The position numbers were made by a program, and so were the translations under genes. DNA of 64,000 nt from Sporosarcina globispora (GTDB lineage Bacteria; Bacillota; Bacilli; Bacillales; Cytobacillaceae). This document shows, in pieces, positions 43,735 to 53,145 of the stretch; the first letter of the stretch is position 1, and each line of letters begins with the position of its first letter. The stretch lies in NCBI RefSeq assembly GCF_001274725.1, contig NZ_LGUF01000007.1:3610263-3674262 (forward strand). Direction: 5' to 3'. The notes beneath the pieces were generated by a model that worked only from the letters and a program-made list of their open reading frames with translations, made no database searches and was not told the DNA's origin.

Positions 43735-45245
43735 ACGAACAGTACGTCTTAGGAATTGATCATGGTTCAGGCGGATGTAAGGTCACCTGTCTTAGATCTG
43801 ATGGAACCATTTTTTCAGAAGCGTATGTCCCGTATCCCTCCCTTTATCCCCATCCTAAGTGGGTGGAACAGGAGCCTGAAACGTGGATGAAGGCGGCCTT
43901 TGAGGCGGTATCCAAAGCAACGGAGATATTAGGCCCGTATGGTAGGAAGAGTATTAAGGCGCTCAGCTTTAGTGCCCCGCATCATGTGGCGGTTTTACTT
44001 GATAAGGATCGTCAGGTAATCCGTCCGGCCATCATGTGGAATGACCAGCGTTCCGGGGAACAGTCCAAACAGCTGAGAGAGTTATATGGAAAGAAAATAT
44101 TTGAACTTACTTATAATGCACCAAATCCGACCTGGACGCTCAGCCATCTTTTATGGCTGAAACAGCATGAATCCAAACAGTATGGAAAGATTGATAAAAT
44201 CCTCTTTATGAAGGATTATGTCCGTTACCGTTTTTCCAGCCAGATGGCTACAGATTATATCGAGGCTGAAGGCACGCTTTTATATGATATTGAAAAACAA
44301 GAATGGTCTGAATTTTTGCTTTCGCTAGTTGACTTAAATGAAAGCGCATTCCCCCCCGTTTTATCGCCGACGGATGAATGTGGAACCATTTCGCCTGATA
44401 TCGCGAAATTGCTTGGGCTTTCGGAACAGACAAGAATCATTGTAGGCACGGCGGATACCGCCGCTGAAGTTTATGGATGCGGCACCATCAAAGATGGTGA
44501 TGGGGTTGTCAAGCTAGCAACAGCCGGAAACTTCTGCCTGGTTACTGATACGGTTACCAAGAATGAAAAACTAACTACCTACCATCATCTTGTCGATAAC
44601 TTATTCTACCAAAATAGTGCGACCAATTTTGCTGCTGCCTCGTTCCGCTGGTTTAAGGAGAGTTTTTTCCAAGAGTTTGAGGAAGGCATGAAGGTTCCAT
44701 CGATTTATCCTGAGATTATGAAACAGGTTGAATTAATCAAACCGGGGTCGGAGGGGTTAATTTTTCACCCTTACTTAAATGGCGAGCGCTCGCCGCATTG
44801 GGATCCATACTTAAGAGGAAGCTTTTTTGGCTGCACAGCCCGCCATTCCAGAAGCCATTTTGCTAGAGCTGTCTTGGAGGGGGTTGGTTTCTCCCTGAAG
44901 GATTGCAGCTTGCAATTTCCTAATAAACACTTGAAAAAAATACGAATTATTGGGGGAGGAAGTAAAGGTAGGGAATGGGTGCAGATTATTGCTGATATTT
45001 TAAATGTGGAATTAGAGGTTCCTGCCAGCAGCGATGCTTCCTTTGGAGCCGCCTTGGTTGCCGCCACAGGAATTGGCTGGTTTGCTGACTTAAAAGAAGC
45101 CGCTCAGGCTGCTGAAAGTGTGATTTATAGCCTGACGCCTAAGGAGAAAAATATAGGGGGTTATGAGGAGTTATTTTCCATCTACCAAGAATTACATTCA
45201 CGGACATATGAATTGTCACATAGACTCTCGCAATTTAGTTCCTAG
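43731..45245 (+). CDS. FGGY family carbohydrate kinase
   Basis: 504 residues. N-terminal phosphate motif LGIDHGSGGCKVTCLRSDG, PAIMWNDQRSGEQ, GTADTAAEVYGCG, and the C-terminal IRIIGGGSKGREWVQIIADI. Closest in pattern to xylulokinases, but FGGY kinases act on many sugars and polyols. Supplies a phosphorylated intermediate; no aldolase, isomerase or epimerase gene is in the cluster, so the product must enter central metabolism directly or through enzymes coded elsewhere. Confidence 0.92.
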   Translation: MNEQYVLGIDHGSGGCKVTCLRSDGTIFSEAYVPYPSLYPHPKWVEQEPETWMKAAFEAVSKATEILGPYGRKSIKALSFSAPHHVAVLLDKDRQVIRPAIMWNDQRSGEQSKQLRELYGKKIFELTYNAPNPTWTLSHLLWLKQHESKQYGKIDKILFMKDYVRYRFSSQMATDYIEAEGTLLYDIEKQEWSEFLLSLVDLNESAFPPVLSPTDECGTISPDIAKLLGLSEQTRIIVGTADTAAEVYGCGTIKDGDGVVKLATAGNFCLVTDTVTKNEKLTTYHHLVDNLFYQNSATNFAAASFRWFKESFFQEFEEGMKVPSIYPEIMKQVELIKPGSEGLIFHPYLNGERSPHWDPYLRGSFFGCTARHSRSHFARAVLEGVGFSLKDCSLQFPNKHLKKIRIIGGGSKGREWVQIIADILNVELEVPASSDASFGAALVAATGIGWFADLKEAAQAAESVIYSLTPKEKNIGGYEELFSIYQELHSRTYELSHRLSQFSS

Positions 45246-45327
45246 ACTATTTTATCTGGAGAGAAGTTTGTAATATTGGGAATTCGCCTGTACTCAGGCA
45301 TTCTATTCAAAGGGGAGTGGAAAATTG

Positions 45328-46677
45328 ATGAGGAAAAAATGGTTTCTATTATTCTTAGTAAGCAGTTTACTAGCAGGGATCCTATCCGGGTGTTTAGGCA
45401 GCTCAGCGAAGCCGACGGAAACAAAAGAGGAAACAGGGAAGGAAGGCGACAACGTCATTCGGATTGCTTCCGTAGAAACAGGACCAGAAACAATGGAAGT
45501 TCTGAAAAAAGCAGGGGAAGAGTACCGGAAGGAATTTGGCGTCAAAGTGGAAGTTGAAGCCGTTCCATTAGCGGATATTTTTACAAAAATAAATGCCAGC
45601 TACGGAACCTCTGCCCAATATAGTGCGTTTTTGACCGGTTTTATTGGACATATATCCATCCTAGAGGAACAAGGAAAGTTAGCTGAGGTGGACGATATCA
45701 TCGAAAACCTTGGCGGTAAGGAAGACTTCTACAACGGGCATATCTTATTCCCGATTAAAGGGAAAACCTACTGGATTCCATATGATTATAACTTAGCGTA
45801 TGGCTACGTTCGAACAGACTGGTTACAGGAAGAGGGATTATCCGTTCCAAAAACATGGGATGAATTTGTTAACGTCGCGAAAGCATTAACGGATAAAGAG
45901 AATAATAAATACGGTTTGATTATGCCGTTATCCTCTGATGGGGCGACAAACTGGATTACTAGCAGCTTATTGTGGGCCAATAACGTCCGAATTTTTGACG
46001 ACAATTGGAAGGTCATTCTTGATTCAGAGGAAATGAAGCCTAGGGTGGTTGAATCTCTTAACCTATTGAAGGAACTTCATCCGTACATGCCGGCAGAGGC
46101 GACAAGCGCATCCTATGCCGAGATGACAGAAGCCTTTATTTCTGAGCAGGTAGGCATGACCTTCTACTCCGGAAGATTGGTTGATATTTTAGAAACGAAA
46201 AATCCAAGCTTAGCAGATAAATTTGAAGTGTTTGGGATCCCGATGAAGGATGGAAACGGTGTAGCTGCTTCTCTAGGCTATGATTCCATGGCAGTATTGA
46301 AGACGGATCATACAGATGAAACGAAGAAATTTGTGGAATGGTTCTATAAAGAAAAGCTGAATGATTTCTTGCACACCGATGGGGTTCATTACTTCCCGGC
46401 TCAAGAGTCTATTTATAACAGTGAAGAATGGCGTTCCGACCCAATTATTACGAAGTATTGGGAAACGGGCGTGGAGCCGCAGTATGAAATTTTGAAAAAT
46501 GCGGAACTGCACTCCATCGATTCAGATGGACCTGAAACGGATGCACGTCCAGGTAAAGTGTTTGAAGCATTCTTAATTCCAAAGTTATTCCAAAAAGTCA
46601 CGTTGAATAACGAGGACCCTGAAAAGGCTGTGGAAGAAATTACAGATGAGATTAGAAAGTTAATTGGAGAGAAATAG
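45328..46677 (+). CDS. Sugar-type ABC transporter solute-binding lipoprotein, family 1
   Basis: 449 residues, lipobox LLAGILSGC (Cys22), so anchored to the outer membrane face. Start TTG 45325 or ATG 45328 behind AAAGGGGAG. Family-1 pattern GEEYRKEFGVKVEVEAVPLA, LQEEGLSVPKTWDEFVNVAK and EAFISEQVGMTFYSG. Binds mono- or oligosaccharides or polyols. A hairpin follows, probably stabilising this part of the message. Confidence 0.92.
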   Translation: MRKKWFLLFLVSSLLAGILSGCLGSSAKPTETKEETGKEGDNVIRIASVETGPETMEVLKKAGEEYRKEFGVKVEVEAVPLADIFTKINASYGTSAQYSAFLTGFIGHISILEEQGKLAEVDDIIENLGGKEDFYNGHILFPIKGKTYWIPYDYNLAYGYVRTDWLQEEGLSVPKTWDEFVNVAKALTDKENNKYGLIMPLSSDGATNWITSSLLWANNVRIFDDNWKVILDSEEMKPRVVESLNLLKELHPYMPAEATSASYAEMTEAFISEQVGMTFYSGRLVDILETKNPSLADKFEVFGIPMKDGNGVAASLGYDSMAVLKTDHTDETKKFVEWFYKEKLNDFLHTDGVHYFPAQESIYNSEEWRSDPIITKYWETGVEPQYEILKNAELHSIDSDGPETDARPGKVFEAFLIPKLFQKVTLNNEDPEKAVEEITDEIRKLIGEK

Positions 46678-46686
46678 AGTTTAAGT

Positions 46687-46711
46687 CAGGCAGATTCTCG
46701 AGATCTGCCTG
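46687..46711 (+). other. Intercistronic stem-loop
   Basis: Perfect nine-base stem CAGGCAGAT/ATCTGCCTG with loop TCTCGAG and no T tract, between binding-protein and permease genes. Expected to protect the upstream message or attenuate. Confidence 0.8.
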
Positions 46712-46739
46712 GCTCCTCTACGAATAGGAGGCGGTTAAG

Positions 46740-47708
46740 ATCGAAAGGAAGCTTTCAAAACGAGATATTACATTGGTACTCCTTTTTATGATACCCGGTC
46801 TACTAATATTCACATTCGTGATTATTATCCCTACAGGCTTTGCCATCAGCTATAGTCTCTACGAAGCCTCCAGCTTTGTAGGAATCCCAACGTTTGTCGG
46901 TTTGGAGAATTATCTGAATCTCTTGCAGGACACAAGGTTTTGGCGGGATCTATGGCAAACATTAGTCTATGCACTTGGTTCGATATTTTTGCAAATTATT
47001 ATTGGTATTGTGATTGCCTTAATCCTTAATCAACAATTTAAGGGGAGGGATTTTATCAGAGGGGTTACTGTTGTCCCTTATATCATTCCAGTCATTGTTG
47101 TCACTATGGGCTGGGAATGGATTCTTGATACAAACTTTGGGATTATCAACAAAACATTGGCGTCCGTGGGGTTAGGTAATATTAATTTCCTATCTATGGA
47201 TTTGGCCATGCTCACTTCCATCCTTTTATCTGTTTGGACATGGACTCCCTTTGTCACTCTTGTTTTCCTATCAGGCTTACAGACGATTTCGCATGATTTG
47301 TACGAGAGTGCGACACTAGACGGGGCCAACAGCTGGCAGCAATTTTGGAGAATTACGATTCCTATGATGAAGGACTTGTTAATTACGATTGTCCTTCTTC
47401 GCGGACTTTGGATGTTTAATAAATTTGATTTGGTATGGCTGTTGACGGGCGGCGGTCCGCTTGAAAAAACAGAAACTCTGCCAATCTATATTTATTTAAA
47501 TACGTTCAAGCTTAATGAAGTGGGCTATGGAGCAACGGTGGCAGTCACTTCCGCTGTTATCATGATGGTGATTATGTATGTTTATTTAAAAATTACTAAC
47601 TATTCACCAAAGGAAAAGCGTATGAAAAAGAGGGAAGCGGCGGCGAAGAAGGAGCAAGTGTCCTCACCCAGTCAAGCAATCTCTATTAAAGGAGACGGCA
47701 GCCTATGA
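46740..47708 (+). CDS. Sugar ABC transporter permease, MalF/UgpA type, apparent ATC start
   Basis: 322 residues if started at ATC 46740: AGGAGG at 46726-46731 is eight bases upstream and the residues that follow (ERKLSKRDITLVLLFMIPGL) are the normal N-terminus of this family. The first conventional start, TTG 46773, would cut into helix 1 and has no ribosome binding site. Six helices; coupling loop ESATLDGANSWQQFWRITIP. Overlaps the next permease gene by ATGA. Whether ATC is used or is a damaged ATG is open. Confidence 0.88.
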   Translation: MERKLSKRDITLVLLFMIPGLLIFTFVIIIPTGFAISYSLYEASSFVGIPTFVGLENYLNLLQDTRFWRDLWQTLVYALGSIFLQIIIGIVIALILNQQFKGRDFIRGVTVVPYIIPVIVVTMGWEWILDTNFGIINKTLASVGLGNINFLSMDLAMLTSILLSVWTWTPFVTLVFLSGLQTISHDLYESATLDGANSWQQFWRITIPMMKDLLITIVLLRGLWMFNKFDLVWLLTGGGPLEKTETLPIYIYLNTFKLNEVGYGATVAVTSAVIMMVIMYVYLKITNYSPKEKRMKKREAAAKKEQVSSPSQAISIKGDGSL

Positions 47709-48535
47709 AAAGAAGCATAAGGTCTCAGGTCACAATCTATATCTTGGCGGCTTTTGTATTTGTTTATTCTTTTTTTCCTATCTATTGGGTTACGATCTCA
47801 CCATTACGCGGGGTCAAAGGTTTTTTTGAAGATAGTACCTCTTTATTGCCTACATCATTTGATTTAACCTTCTTTATTAATATTTGGAATGAGACGAATT
47901 TTCCATTGTATTACAAGAATAGTTTCATTGTAGCGGTTGCTACGACGGTTGTTACCGTTATTTTTTCAAGTTTTATTTCCTATGTGCTGACTCGTTTTCA
48001 GTTTCGCGGAAAAAATTTGCTGTTAAACGGCATGTTAATCGGCTATATGCTGCCGCCGATGTTATTGGCGATTCCGCTTTTAGGAATGTTTATTTCCTTT
48101 GGTATTGAGGATTCGTTGTTTGGGTTAACGATTTCTCATATTGCGATGACGCTGCCGTTTGGGGTATGGATGCTTAATAGCTTTTTCAAGACGATCCCAT
48201 TTGAGCTGGAGGAAAGTGCCTGGATGGATGGAGCGAGTCGGTTTCAGGCATTATACCGCGTGATTTTGCCTTTGCTTATTCCGGGGGTCATCAGCGTAGG
48301 GGTCTTTTCGTTCATTGTGTCCTTTACGGACTATACGTTTGGGCTCATGATGGTATCTTCGGAAGTGAATAAAACGATTCCTATCGGGTTAGCGGGAATT
48401 AAAGAATCGACATCCCTGCAGCGCGGAGAATTGCTCGCAGGCGCAGCGATGATTATTGTGCCAATGGTCATTTTATTTTCCTTCGTTACTAAGTACTTTA
48501 TTAAAGGGCTGACTGCTGGGGCAGTGAAGGGTTAA
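47705..48535 (+). CDS. Sugar ABC transporter permease, MalG type
   Basis: 276 residues with six helices and coupling loop EESAWMDGASRFQALYRVIL. Starts in the stop of the preceding gene. Partner of the MalF-type permease. No ATPase gene is in the cluster, as is usual for Bacillus importers that share MsmX. Confidence 0.92.
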   Translation: MKRSIRSQVTIYILAAFVFVYSFFPIYWVTISPLRGVKGFFEDSTSLLPTSFDLTFFINIWNETNFPLYYKNSFIVAVATTVVTVIFSSFISYVLTRFQFRGKNLLLNGMLIGYMLPPMLLAIPLLGMFISFGIEDSLFGLTISHIAMTLPFGVWMLNSFFKTIPFELEESAWMDGASRFQALYRVILPLLIPGVISVGVFSFIVSFTDYTFGLMMVSSEVNKTIPIGLAGIKESTSLQRGELLAGAAMIIVPMVILFSFVTKYFIKGLTAGAVKG

Positions 48536-48580
48536 ACCAGAGAGACGGTACTCCGGATTTTTTTTGCAGAACAATGAAGA

Positions 48581-48628
48581 CCACGGGAACGGTTCCTTGG
48601 CTATAGGCCGGAAGAGCCGTCCCCGTGG
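48581..48628 (+). terminator. Long imperfect hairpin behind the permease genes
   Basis: CCACGGGAACGGTTCC pairs with GGAAGAGCCGTCCCCGTGG over about 16 positions; no clear T tract. It may end or punctuate the operon before the SDR gene. Confidence 0.6.
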
Positions 48629-48648
48629 CAGTTAGGGGATGAACGGCT

Positions 48649-49449
48649 ATGTTTGAATTGGATGTAAAAGAGCGAAACATTGTTGTTACAGGCGGAAGCA
48701 GCGGAATCGGGTTAGCTATTTGTCAGGCATTTTTACAAAAAGGAGCGAACGTTAGTAATTGGGATATTCATCAAACAGATGAAGTGAAGCAATTGCTGGC
48801 TGAATATCCTTCTAGTTATCAGTATCTCGAAGTGGATGTTATTGAAGAAAGTTCAATCCTGAAAGCGGTGGGGAATACGTGGGGAACGGTCGATGTTCTG
48901 ATCAATAACGCAGGCATTATTAGTAAATCACTCCTTGAGAATATTTGTGTAGAAGGTTGGAATCGGATCTATGATATTAATGTCCGGGGCACAATGCTGG
49001 TGACAAAAAATCTTTTGAGGAAATTGAAGGTGTCTGGGAGAGGGCGGGTCATTAATCTTTCTTCTATGACGGCAAAAATTGGATTGGAAACCTACAGTCT
49101 TTATTCCTCTACGAAGGCAGCTGTTTCAAATTTGACAAAGGTGTGGGCGCTGGAATTGGCCAAGGATGGCATTACCGTAAATGCTCTATGTCCCGGGTGG
49201 GCTGATACAGCGATGAAGGGGAAGCTTGTTCAAGGGATTGCCGGGATTCATGATATTACTAATGAAGAGGCGGAGGAGCTTATTTTGGGACACGTTCCGC
49301 AAAAAAGGTTTATTCAAACCGGAGAAATCGCCTTCTGCTGTCTCTTTCTAGCTAGTACACTCGCCCAAGGTATCAGTGGGCAGGAACTATTTATTGATAC
49401 TGGATTAACGAACATGTTTAAACCAGGGGTGCATGTAGCAAATAGGTAA
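48649..49449 (+). CDS. SDR family oxidoreductase
   Basis: 266 residues. Cofactor motif VVTGGSSGIGLA, NNAG, catalytic Ser in INLSSMTAK and YSLYSSTKAA (Tyr-x3-Lys), PGWADT and FIDTGL end. Classical NAD(P) short-chain dehydrogenase, probably acting on the substrate of the cluster. Its C-terminal pattern differs from the SDR remnant at 40190, so the remnant is not simply a copy of it. Confidence 0.92.
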   Translation: MFELDVKERNIVVTGGSSGIGLAICQAFLQKGANVSNWDIHQTDEVKQLLAEYPSSYQYLEVDVIEESSILKAVGNTWGTVDVLINNAGIISKSLLENICVEGWNRIYDINVRGTMLVTKNLLRKLKVSGRGRVINLSSMTAKIGLETYSLYSSTKAAVSNLTKVWALELAKDGITVNALCPGWADTAMKGKLVQGIAGIHDITNEEAEELILGHVPQKRFIQTGEIAFCCLFLASTLAQGISGQELFIDTGLTNMFKPGVHVANR

Positions 49450-49477
49450 GGCGGTTCTGTCACAACACGATTATAAA

Positions 49478-49510
49478 GAGAAAGGCCGGTTTCCAAACCG
49501 GTCTTTCTCC
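49478..49510 (+). terminator. Terminator of the catabolic cluster
   Basis: GAGAAAGGCCGGTT/AACCGGTCTTTCTC long stem directly behind the SDR gene. Confidence 0.8.
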
Positions 49511-49979
49511 GTGTAGCTTTGTCTAAGGGATTGGCCAAATAGAAGGGTGAAGTAGGTTAAAATGAGAATCGCAAATAATATGCTTGGTTTCGCAACGTTA
49601 GTCTTAACCTATCACATGGCGGGAACGTTCGACTAAGTATTATTTCTTCATTATATAAGTTTTGCTTGCGGGAGGGTTATGTGAGGGTTCTCCAATGAAG
49701 AGCCGGTGGTTTCTTCATCTGCCATAGCCACTTCATTAAGCCTATTATATTTATACGTTTTTTTCCTGACTTGTTAGTCAGGGTTTTTTATAATACCCAA
49801 CAACATAAAAAAAGAAAAAAGATGAACTAGTATGGGGTTTCTTTCGAAAATATTTGTCAATAAATAAGAAAATAGTTCAATAAGTTGAAAATCAATTAAT
49901 TTCCATTTATTCATATATATTCCCGTGTATACTAAAGATGGTAATTTTGGTAATTATTATATCGAATGGAGGGTAGCAA
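49511..49979. other. Intergenic stretch with a terminator
   Basis: A 24-codon frame at 49562 (MRIANNMLGFATLVLTYHMA) may be a remnant of a membrane protein. CCTGAC/GTCAGG plus T6 at 49765-49789 is a terminator. Otherwise nothing recognised. Confidence 0.45.
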
Positions 49980-50507
49980 ATGAAGAAATTGTTTAGTAGT
50001 ATTCTGTTTTTATTGTTAATTGGTTTAGGTGGAGTAGCTTTTGCTGAAGAAGGTAATTCAACTTCTTTAACAGATGATGAGAAAATTTATTTACTTGATG
50101 CTGGACATACTGCAGAAGAAATTGAAAGTTTACCAGTCGAAGTAGCGAAACAGCTAGTGAAAGAAAAAGCGGTAATTACTGATAAGGGTTCAGAAATAGT
50201 AGAGTTTATAGAAGGTGTGAATACTTAGCCTGCCCAAATTACAACAATGGGTTCTATCTCTTCCTCAACTATGAAATTAGCAGGTACTGTTTATAAAGTC
50301 ACTAGCGATAAAGCAAATAATGATAAGTTTTATATCTATGGTAATTTCAACTGGCTCCAAACTCCATCTTTCAATCTAGTAGATAAGATGACTTTTGGTT
50401 TCCCATCAAGCTCAGGGTTATATTTACCTACTAGCAGCGGTAAAGTGACACAACATCAACATCGATATTCACAAGATCAGCAAGGTAATGGGAATTGGAT
50501 AGACTAG
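49980..50507 (+). pseudogene. Secreted protein gene split by an in-frame amber codon
   Basis: ATG 49980 with GGAGGGTAGCAA opens a signal peptide (MKKLFSSILFLLLIGLGGVA FA), then a helical stretch with LTDDEKIYLLDAGHTAEEIE to a TAG at 50226-50228. The same frame continues as AQITTMGSISSSTMKLAGTV, YKVTSDKANNDKFYIYGNFN and GKVTQHQHRYSQDQQGNGNW to 50507. The second half is a beta-rich secreted domain and appears cut short at its end. Thus one nonsense mutation plus a C-terminal loss. The 82-residue first part could still be secreted. Confidence 0.75.
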
Positions 50508-50670
50508 AATACTTCTTTAAACGGAATAAACGGTAGATAAAATACGGCCAATATTACAACAAAATAGGAAAATTAGTTAAAAGCAACATTCAATTTGCAA
50601 TTATATACTATAAACCAGGTAATTTAAAGATGTATATTTATTTGAGAATACCCTGAAAGGAGGTTTCTTC

Positions 50671-51246
50671 ATGAATATTACATCTTTTTTATTATACTGT
50701 TTTATTGTTACGTTTACACCGGGCCCGACGAATATCGTCATATTATCCACCGTCCATAATATTGGGACAAAAAAGGCTATGGAATATACTTATGGTGCTA
50801 CGGTTGCTTTTGGTCTGCTGCTTATGATTTCAGCTATGCTGAATACGATCCTTATAGAGGTCATACCAAAAATTTTAATCATTATGCAGTTAATCGGAAG
50901 CTTATATATATTCTATCTTTCTTATCAAATATTCAAAGCTGATAAATCAAAGCCAGCTGTAAACCAAAATGGCACCTTTATATCTGGCTTCCTGATGCAG
51001 TTTTTAAATCCAAAGGTCGTACTATTTACAATGACTGTCATTCCCAGCTTCATCATGCCGTATTATACGGAAGTGCGAGCTGTGACAATGAGTGTTCTCG
51101 CTATCACTCTTATTGGATTTTTAGCATTTATTACATGGGTGCTTTTCGGAACAATCTTCAAGGCGTTTTTACAAAAACATGATAAGATTGTGAATATAGT
51201 AATGGCCATATTTTTAGCTTATTCCGGTGTAATGATCTGGATGTAG
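50671..51246 (+). CDS. LysE/RhtB family amino-acid exporter
   Basis: 191 residues, six helices. Signature FIVTFTPGPTNIVILSTVHN near the start and GFLMQFLNPKVVLFTMTVIP in the middle. Exports amino acids or related metabolites. AAAGGAGG precedes the ATG. The AraC-type gene 25 bases downstream may regulate it. Confidence 0.9.
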   Translation: MNITSFLLYCFIVTFTPGPTNIVILSTVHNIGTKKAMEYTYGATVAFGLLLMISAMLNTILIEVIPKILIIMQLIGSLYIFYLSYQIFKADKSKPAVNQNGTFISGFLMQFLNPKVVLFTMTVIPSFIMPYYTEVRAVTMSVLAITLIGFLAFITWVLFGTIFKAFLQKHDKIVNIVMAIFLAYSGVMIWM

Positions 51247-51271
51247 GTAAGCTGTTTAAGGGGTGTATCCA

Positions 51272-52048
51272 ATGGACAAATTTATCTATAAAAAATCGGC
51301 AGGCATTACTGCATTATCAGCAAGTATTTCTGAATTTTCGTATAAAAAGCATGCCCACGCGGAATATGCAATAGGTGCTACGCTGCGCGGCATTCAGCAT
51401 TATACCCTGGATGGCAGTCTGCAATTATCCTATCCAAATGGCGTTATGCTTTTTAATCCGGAACAGGCACATGATGGAATGGCGCATGATGAGACCGGTC
51501 TGGACTATGTGATGTTATATATTGACCCCCAGTTGATTTCAGAGGTTGGTGAGACAAAAGATATCGTCCGTTTTTCAAATCCCGTTGTGTATGATAAACG
51601 GCTTGAACAAAAAATATTAAGTCTTTCTCATGCCATATTAAGCGAAAAAGATGAAGCATTATGCAGTGAATTGCTTTTATCCTTCACAGATCATCTCATT
51701 CATACTAAACTTTCATCATATGATAAGAAAGATAATGTTCTAATTAGAAAAGCGAAGGATATGGTTCATGCCAGCTTGGAGAATGTACTTAAACTGGACG
51801 ACATATGTAAAGAGCTGAATCTATCAAAATTCCAGTTTATCAGATTATTTAAGGCTCATACCGGAATTTCACCATATCAGTATTTTCTTAACTGCAAGAT
51901 CGAACGAGCCAAGCAGGTAATAGAAAAAAATAAAGATATCTATGCAGCTGTTAGTGAATGTGGTTTTGTTGATTTAACTCATTTAAATAAGCATTTTAAA
52001 AGCGTATATGGGACTACAGCATTTGAATATATGTCACATTTAAATTGA
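51272..52048 (+). CDS. AraC family transcriptional regulator
   Basis: 258 residues from ATG 51272 (AAGGGG eight bases upstream; GTG 51263 is inside the site). N-terminal cupin-like sensor (KKHAHAEYAIGATLRGIQHY, LFNPEQAHDG) and C-terminal double HTH (LDDICKELNLSKFQFIRLFK, GISPYQYFLNCKIERAKQVI, FVDLTHLNKHFKSVYGTTAF). Layout with an upstream LysE gene is the common regulator-exporter pair. Confidence 0.9.
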   Translation: MDKFIYKKSAGITALSASISEFSYKKHAHAEYAIGATLRGIQHYTLDGSLQLSYPNGVMLFNPEQAHDGMAHDETGLDYVMLYIDPQLISEVGETKDIVRFSNPVVYDKRLEQKILSLSHAILSEKDEALCSELLLSFTDHLIHTKLSSYDKKDNVLIRKAKDMVHASLENVLKLDDICKELNLSKFQFIRLFKAHTGISPYQYFLNCKIERAKQVIEKNKDIYAAVSECGFVDLTHLNKHFKSVYGTTAFEYMSHLN

Positions 52049-52075
52049 GAAGTTGAAATTTAAGGAGGCGGAGCT

Positions 52076-53050
52076 TTGAATATTATTTTCTTTGAAAGAA
52101 AGTTTCCAAGTGCAAATATGACCCTGATCAAGGATGAACTTCCGATCCTTATTGATACTGGATTTGGAAGTGATGTCAAAGAAACTGAGCAATTAATGAA
52201 AGAAGCAGGCGTTTCACCAGAAGAATTACACCTTATTGTAAACACGCACTATCATAGTGACCATGTGGGAGGCAATTTTCATTTTCAAAAAAATTATGGC
52301 GTTAGGATTGCTGCTCATAAATGGGAAGCGGAATTAATTAACTCTTGTGATCCCGAAGCCTGCAGTGCAGAATGGCTGGATCAGCCTGTAGAACCTTATC
52401 GGGTCGATAAAAAGCTTTCAGATAACGATGAAATTCAAATAGGAAGCAAAACCTTAAAAGTCTTGCACACACCTGGACATACGTTAGGGCATATTTCTTT
52501 ATATGAGCCTGAAAAGGAGATATTAATTTGCGGGGATCTCTTTCACCAAAATGATATCGGATGGTTAAATATTTTCCGAGAGGGTGTCTCATCTATTCAA
52601 CGATCTATGGAAAGTTTGGATCGGCTGTCTAAACTTCGGATTCAACAAGCATACTCAGGACATGGACCTCAAATAGAGAATCCTGTTTCTGCCATTGATG
52701 AAGCAAGGGAAAGGGTTGGAAAGTGGCTTAAGGCACAAGAAAAAGTGTCTTGGCATGCCTGCAAGAGGATTTTTTCATTCACATTAATCATTAAAAACGG
52801 ATTAGCAAAAGAGAAAATAGATGACTACCTCTTAACGTGTGGATGGTTCCAGGATTTTGCGCGCTATTCTTTCAAGCTACAGCCTAAAGAATTTATTCCA
52901 ATTCTTCTTAATGAAATGATTCGTTCCGGAGCAGCAAGCTGGCATAATGATCATTTAATCGCCAGCACCCCATACCAGGCACCACAAAAGGAATGGATGA
53001 ATAAGAACATAAAGCCGAAAAATTGGAAGCCTCAAGATTTTCTTACATAA
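52076..53050 (+). CDS. MBL-fold metallohydrolase
   Basis: 324 residues from TTG with AAGGAGGCGGAG upstream. Metal motif NTHYHSDHVGG, then HTPGHTLGH, ICGDLFHQND and a late AYSGHGPQI, completing the His/Asp set. A C-terminal winged-helix-like domain (about 225-300) resembles the LACTB2/YflN-type group. Hydrolytic substrate unknown. 27 bases behind the AraC gene, so may be co-transcribed. Confidence 0.9.
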   Translation: MNIIFFERKFPSANMTLIKDELPILIDTGFGSDVKETEQLMKEAGVSPEELHLIVNTHYHSDHVGGNFHFQKNYGVRIAAHKWEAELINSCDPEACSAEWLDQPVEPYRVDKKLSDNDEIQIGSKTLKVLHTPGHTLGHISLYEPEKEILICGDLFHQNDIGWLNIFREGVSSIQRSMESLDRLSKLRIQQAYSGHGPQIENPVSAIDEARERVGKWLKAQEKVSWHACKRIFSFTLIIKNGLAKEKIDDYLLTCGWFQDFARYSFKLQPKEFIPILLNEMIRSGAASWHNDHLIASTPYQAPQKEWMNKNIKPKNWKPQDFLT

Positions 53051-53145
53051 AGCAAGCGGTAGATAGTTGTATACTGCTTTAAATAGTTGTAATGTTCAGA
53101 ATGCATTCAGCCCAAACATTATAAAACCTTCGGAGGGAGAATTAT

